Assembly (NCBI RefSeq): GCF_028453695.1
Contig: NC_135782.1
Coordinates: 434,001-498,000, forward strand
DNA: 64,000 bases
Direction: 5' to 3'
From: Augochlora pura
Lineage: Eukaryota > Arthropoda > Insecta > Hymenoptera > Halictidae
Part shown: positions 61,158 to 64,000 of the stretch, piece after piece
Layout of the letters: the number at the start of each line of letters is the position of its first letter
How positions within the stretch are numbered: position 1 is the first letter of the stretch
Notes under the pieces: model-generated
What the model was told of the DNA's origin: nothing
The model's database searches: none
What the model saw: the letters and a program-made list of their open reading frames with translations, nothing else
Made by a program: the position numbers and the translations under genes

Positions 61158-62561
61158 ATGGACACATCGGGCTTGCCTGTACCGGATGCAATCCACCCAC
61201 TACTCAAACAACTGCAAGAAGCTTTGGTCCTAGAAGTAAAATATCAACCTAACCTTCAGTTACCGACTATGTCACAGGTAAATGTACAAGCTGCGGTGAT
61301 GGAGTTTCATATATGTTGTGACTGTAGTAATTTACATTTTATACCATCCCATTTTTCAGAATGATGAGATAACAATCGGGGCTCGTGATGGTTCTGCCCA
61401 TGTTTTGAGGTGTTTAAAAGTATGGTACGACTTACCATCGGATGTGTTTTTTATTGCCATCAATTTAATGGACCGCTTCTTAACAAAGATGAAAGCAAGG
61501 CCAAAGCATATGGCCTGTATTAGTGTATCTGCTTTTCATATAGCTGCTGTTCAGTTAGCGCAGTCCTTGGATGCTGATCACTTAGTCTCTATTTCCCAGT
61601 GCAAATGCACGGGTGGTGATCTGAAACGTATGTCGGAAGTAATACGGAACAAATTAGAATGGGCACCGGGTACACAACCTGTGACACCCTTGTTTTTTCT
61701 TCGATTATTTCACACTATGTTCCATGCAGTTGCATTACAATTTGGTTTAGGAGAGATATACAATAACATTGTTACGGTGAGATATATGTTTAATGCACTA
61801 TGGTAAAAAATTTTAGCATTAAAATGACAATAACAGAAATTTATTACATTGTTTCAGGAATCCGAGCTTCTTCTCAGACTAGAGATGGTTGCTTGTGATG
61901 GTTGCTGTGCAAGTTTAAGACCATCAGAGGTTGCACTTGTTTTACTTTGCACATACTTGGATAGTGCAGTTAATCGACTGGATACAAATGCAGATACTAC
62001 CAAATCTACAACCACTATACCTAGTTCCTCTGCGATCAATATGACTGTAATACCGAAACATCAGATACTTAGACTTTTGGAATTTGCAGTAGAACTTCAG
62101 AAAATATGTAAGGTAACGTTAAAACGTTAATGATTACATTATATTTTTCCAATAAAATCATTATGTCCGCGTTTATCTATTATGCCTGTTTACAGATTTC
62201 AGACACAAGTTTTTTCTCCACGCATGAGGCCGTAGGTGCTATATTGAGCAAATATAATGCTCAAGAGCAAACTCCTCATAAACAAAGACTGATATGGAGA
62301 TTATCCTCTCGTACGGCGCGCCTTTTACGTCCAACTGATAAATTCACTTCTGTATTACCTGTTATCGCCGAACATGCTCCAGTTCCTTCACCGAGTAAAA
62401 TTAGGTATGTTTATACAATTACTTAATTTTTTCTTATGAATAGTATAGCATCGGTAGATGAGAATATTTTCATTAACTAATAGCATGGAAATAATTTTAT
62501 CCCTTGTATTTATAGAAAAAATCGAAAGTTTGGCCGACGCCATGGGAACAAGAGACGTTAA
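61158..62561 (+). CDS. CycG: Cyclin G
   Basis: Atypical cyclin; in flies it affects growth, genome stability and Polycomb-group regulation, and it binds PP2A subunits. Five exons: 61158-61277, 61360-61776, 61858-62112, 62196-62404, 62516-62561, giving 348 residues. The start MDTSGLPVPDAIHPLLKQL follows a CAG acceptor at 61153-61155. The cyclin box spans DVFFIAINLMDRFLTKMKARPKHMACISVSAFHIAA. A second helical repeat contains EMVACDGCCASLRPSEVALVLL, and a Thr/Ser-rich loop follows (TNADTTKSTTTIPSSS). The C-terminus is basic (RKNRKFGRRHGNKRR), probably a nuclear signal, encoded in a 46-base last exon. Confidence 0.94.
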
Positions 62562-63132
62562 GTGGCAATATCGAGGCCTTAATGTGAGTCCGCAATTGCC
62601 ATTATAAGTACAAGTTTAGAAATCGAAAGGGACGTGTTAGAATTTTTATTATATTGTCTTTTTAGGTACTGGATTAGAAGTTCAGTGTTTATCCGTCAAG
62701 CAATAAAAGAAAAGTGTAACTTTAATTTGAAATTAGAAATTAATAGAAAGTACAAATACCGATGTATTTACGTCGTACGACGAACTGTCAGATAGCTCTT
62801 TTGTATCATACATTGAAAACTCGAGTGAAGTGTACATTCACATTTTGTTACAGTATTCTAAAATGAAAAATCGAATTGATTTTGGATATATTAGTTTCAT
62901 CGGATGTATACTTTTTTGTTTCAATTATACCATACGTTTTATAAGGAAAGACGAGAATTTCTGATTGAAATTTAATGTTTCATAGCTATATATGTATAGC
63001 ACACGAGTGATGTGCAAATGAAGGGAATGAAGTCGAAACAGCAAATCGTATTTTACTAACGTTAAAGTTAATGTGATACAATGTTCATTGTAACTCGTAC
63101 TTTATGGATGGAATTCTATTATATGTATATTT

Positions 63133-63212
63133 ACACACGCACGCGCGCACACATATACACATACGTATGCATGCAAGGCGTGGGTTGTGTGTCTGCGTGT
63201 GTGTGTGTGTTT
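63133..63212. repeat. Alternating purine-pyrimidine microsatellite (CA/CG/TG)
   Basis: ACACACGCACGCGCGCACACATATACAC gives way to GTGTGTCTGCGTGTGTGTGTGTGTTT, with a CGTATGCATGC centre. Nearly all is alternating purine-pyrimidine. The two halves are roughly inverted, so either Z-DNA or a hairpin is possible. Confidence 0.75.
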
Positions 63213-63694
63213 AGAAATCAAGGAAATTAATCATGCGCAAATATAAATTAAAAATTATTTAAAAGTAAATTATAAAAATTAAAAAACTAATTACAGTGAT
63301 CAAAACATTTAATAAATCTAAACTCTGAAAATTTACCAAGAGCGATTTTTCTGATTGATGTTTTCTTGTGAGATTATTTAAATGATGTGTATTGTTTGAA
63401 GATAAACTGCGAATGAATGTAAATAGAGTAGCCTTCTGTTACATGTTTTTACAATATGTCAATGGTGTAAGAGATGCAACGAAGCATTTTTTATTGAGTA
63501 ATTTAAAGAGCTTAACCTTTTGCCCTCGAATGGTATTTTGCAAATTTCCTTTGGTTTGTTTTCCAAATTTCTTGGTAGTGGTACACGAATATAATTTTTA
63601 TATTAAATAAAAACATACACAATTGAAAAAACAGTAGGTAATGAAGGTGACATCTAAAATTTATAAAAGAATTAATGAATAAATGTGAGAAATT

Positions 63695-63714
63695 GATATA
63701 TATATATATATATA
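63695..63714. repeat. (TA)n microsatellite
   Basis: Ten TA units in the downstream AT-rich flank. Confidence 0.8.
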
Positions 63715-64000
63715 GTGTTTGTAAACACTTATAAGAGTGCAAGAGGTTAACATAATTATTATGAATGCTTCAAACAAACTGTTTGGAAATAAAATAAAAA
63801 AAGCAAAAAATGTCAGCTGTGAAAGTATAATTTAAGTAAAATAATTTAAGATACATAGTATTACGTACGATTACATATAAGAGTAACATTTTAAAGCCAC
63901 AATTTGTGATAGAATTTTTTACTAAAGTAGTTTTCAAACGTGGCAATTATTATATGGTAGCGAAATTGTCTCGAGCATTTGAGAATTAAAAATTCATCGT

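Larger units (their letters stand above)
62562..64000. other. Cyclin G 3' UTR and AT-rich flank
   Basis: No coding exon recognised. Contains a mixed CA/CG then TG microsatellite (63133-63212) and a TA run (63695-63714). Short frames at 63392-63742 on both strands overlap each other in AT-rich DNA and are not called. Confidence 0.5.

Noticed and set aside
1..64000. CRISPR arrays, tRNA or rRNA genes, intact transposase or viral genes
   Set aside because: None seen on either strand by eye; a tRNA scan and repeat search would be needed to exclude short or decayed examples.

Overview
This is nuclear DNA from an insect, most likely a hymenopteran (bee, wasp or ant). It is very AT-rich, its genes are split by many short GT-AG introns, and most predicted proteins resemble conserved animal proteins in their insect form (corkscrew, pineapple eye, Cyclin G, G-gamma-1). 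I saw no prokaryotic operon, CRISPR array, tRNA, rRNA or intact autonomous transposon. The hymenopteran call is inference from protein character and composition. Exon boundaries were placed by hand from splice sites, reading phase and remembered family structure; coordinates may be off by a base or two.

Layout. 1-5 kb: UTP3/Sas10 (minus) head to head with UFC1 (plus), then NDUFAF5 (minus) tail to tail with UFC1. 5-11 kb: spacer, then the SHP2 phosphatase corkscrew (minus). 11.7-16.6 kb: PRIM2 (minus) head to head with the sphingolipid desaturase DEGS1/ifc (plus). 17.7-23.8 kb: a DHHC palmitoyltransferase (plus) with a probable undescribed run of 3' exons. 25.3-26.4 kb: hydroxypyruvate isomerase (minus). 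27.2-30.7 kb: CCT8 (minus) head to head with G-protein gamma-1 (plus). 31.9-39.0 kb: REV3L, DNA polymerase zeta (plus). 40.2-45.8 kb: pineapple-eye-like PHD/RING protein (plus). 47.0-52.9 kb: bifunctional Glu/Pro-tRNA synthetase (minus) head to head with kanadaptin (plus, 53.7-56.2 kb). 57.1-57.9 kb: ChaC gamma-glutamylcyclotransferase. 58.6-62.6 kb: Cyclin G with a distant 5' exon.

The genes are mainly housekeeping: ribosome biogenesis, UFMylation, complex I assembly, replication and translesion synthesis, protein folding, tRNA charging, glutathione turnover, and Ras/MAPK and G-protein signalling. They are not one pathway. What links several is promoter architecture. Four divergent pairs share 0.75-1.1 kb promoters, and three of those plus the NDUFAF5 upstream region carry copies of a related sequence containing CCAAT boxes.

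Points most worth a second look: the repeated paired-CCAAT element; five phase-compatible small exons downstream of the DHHC gene's first stop; a 12-bp tandem repeat that appears to encode the PRIM2 C-terminus; a GC-AG intron in DEGS1; SUMO-interaction-like motifs in the pineapple-eye-like protein; and a MITE-like element in its intron.
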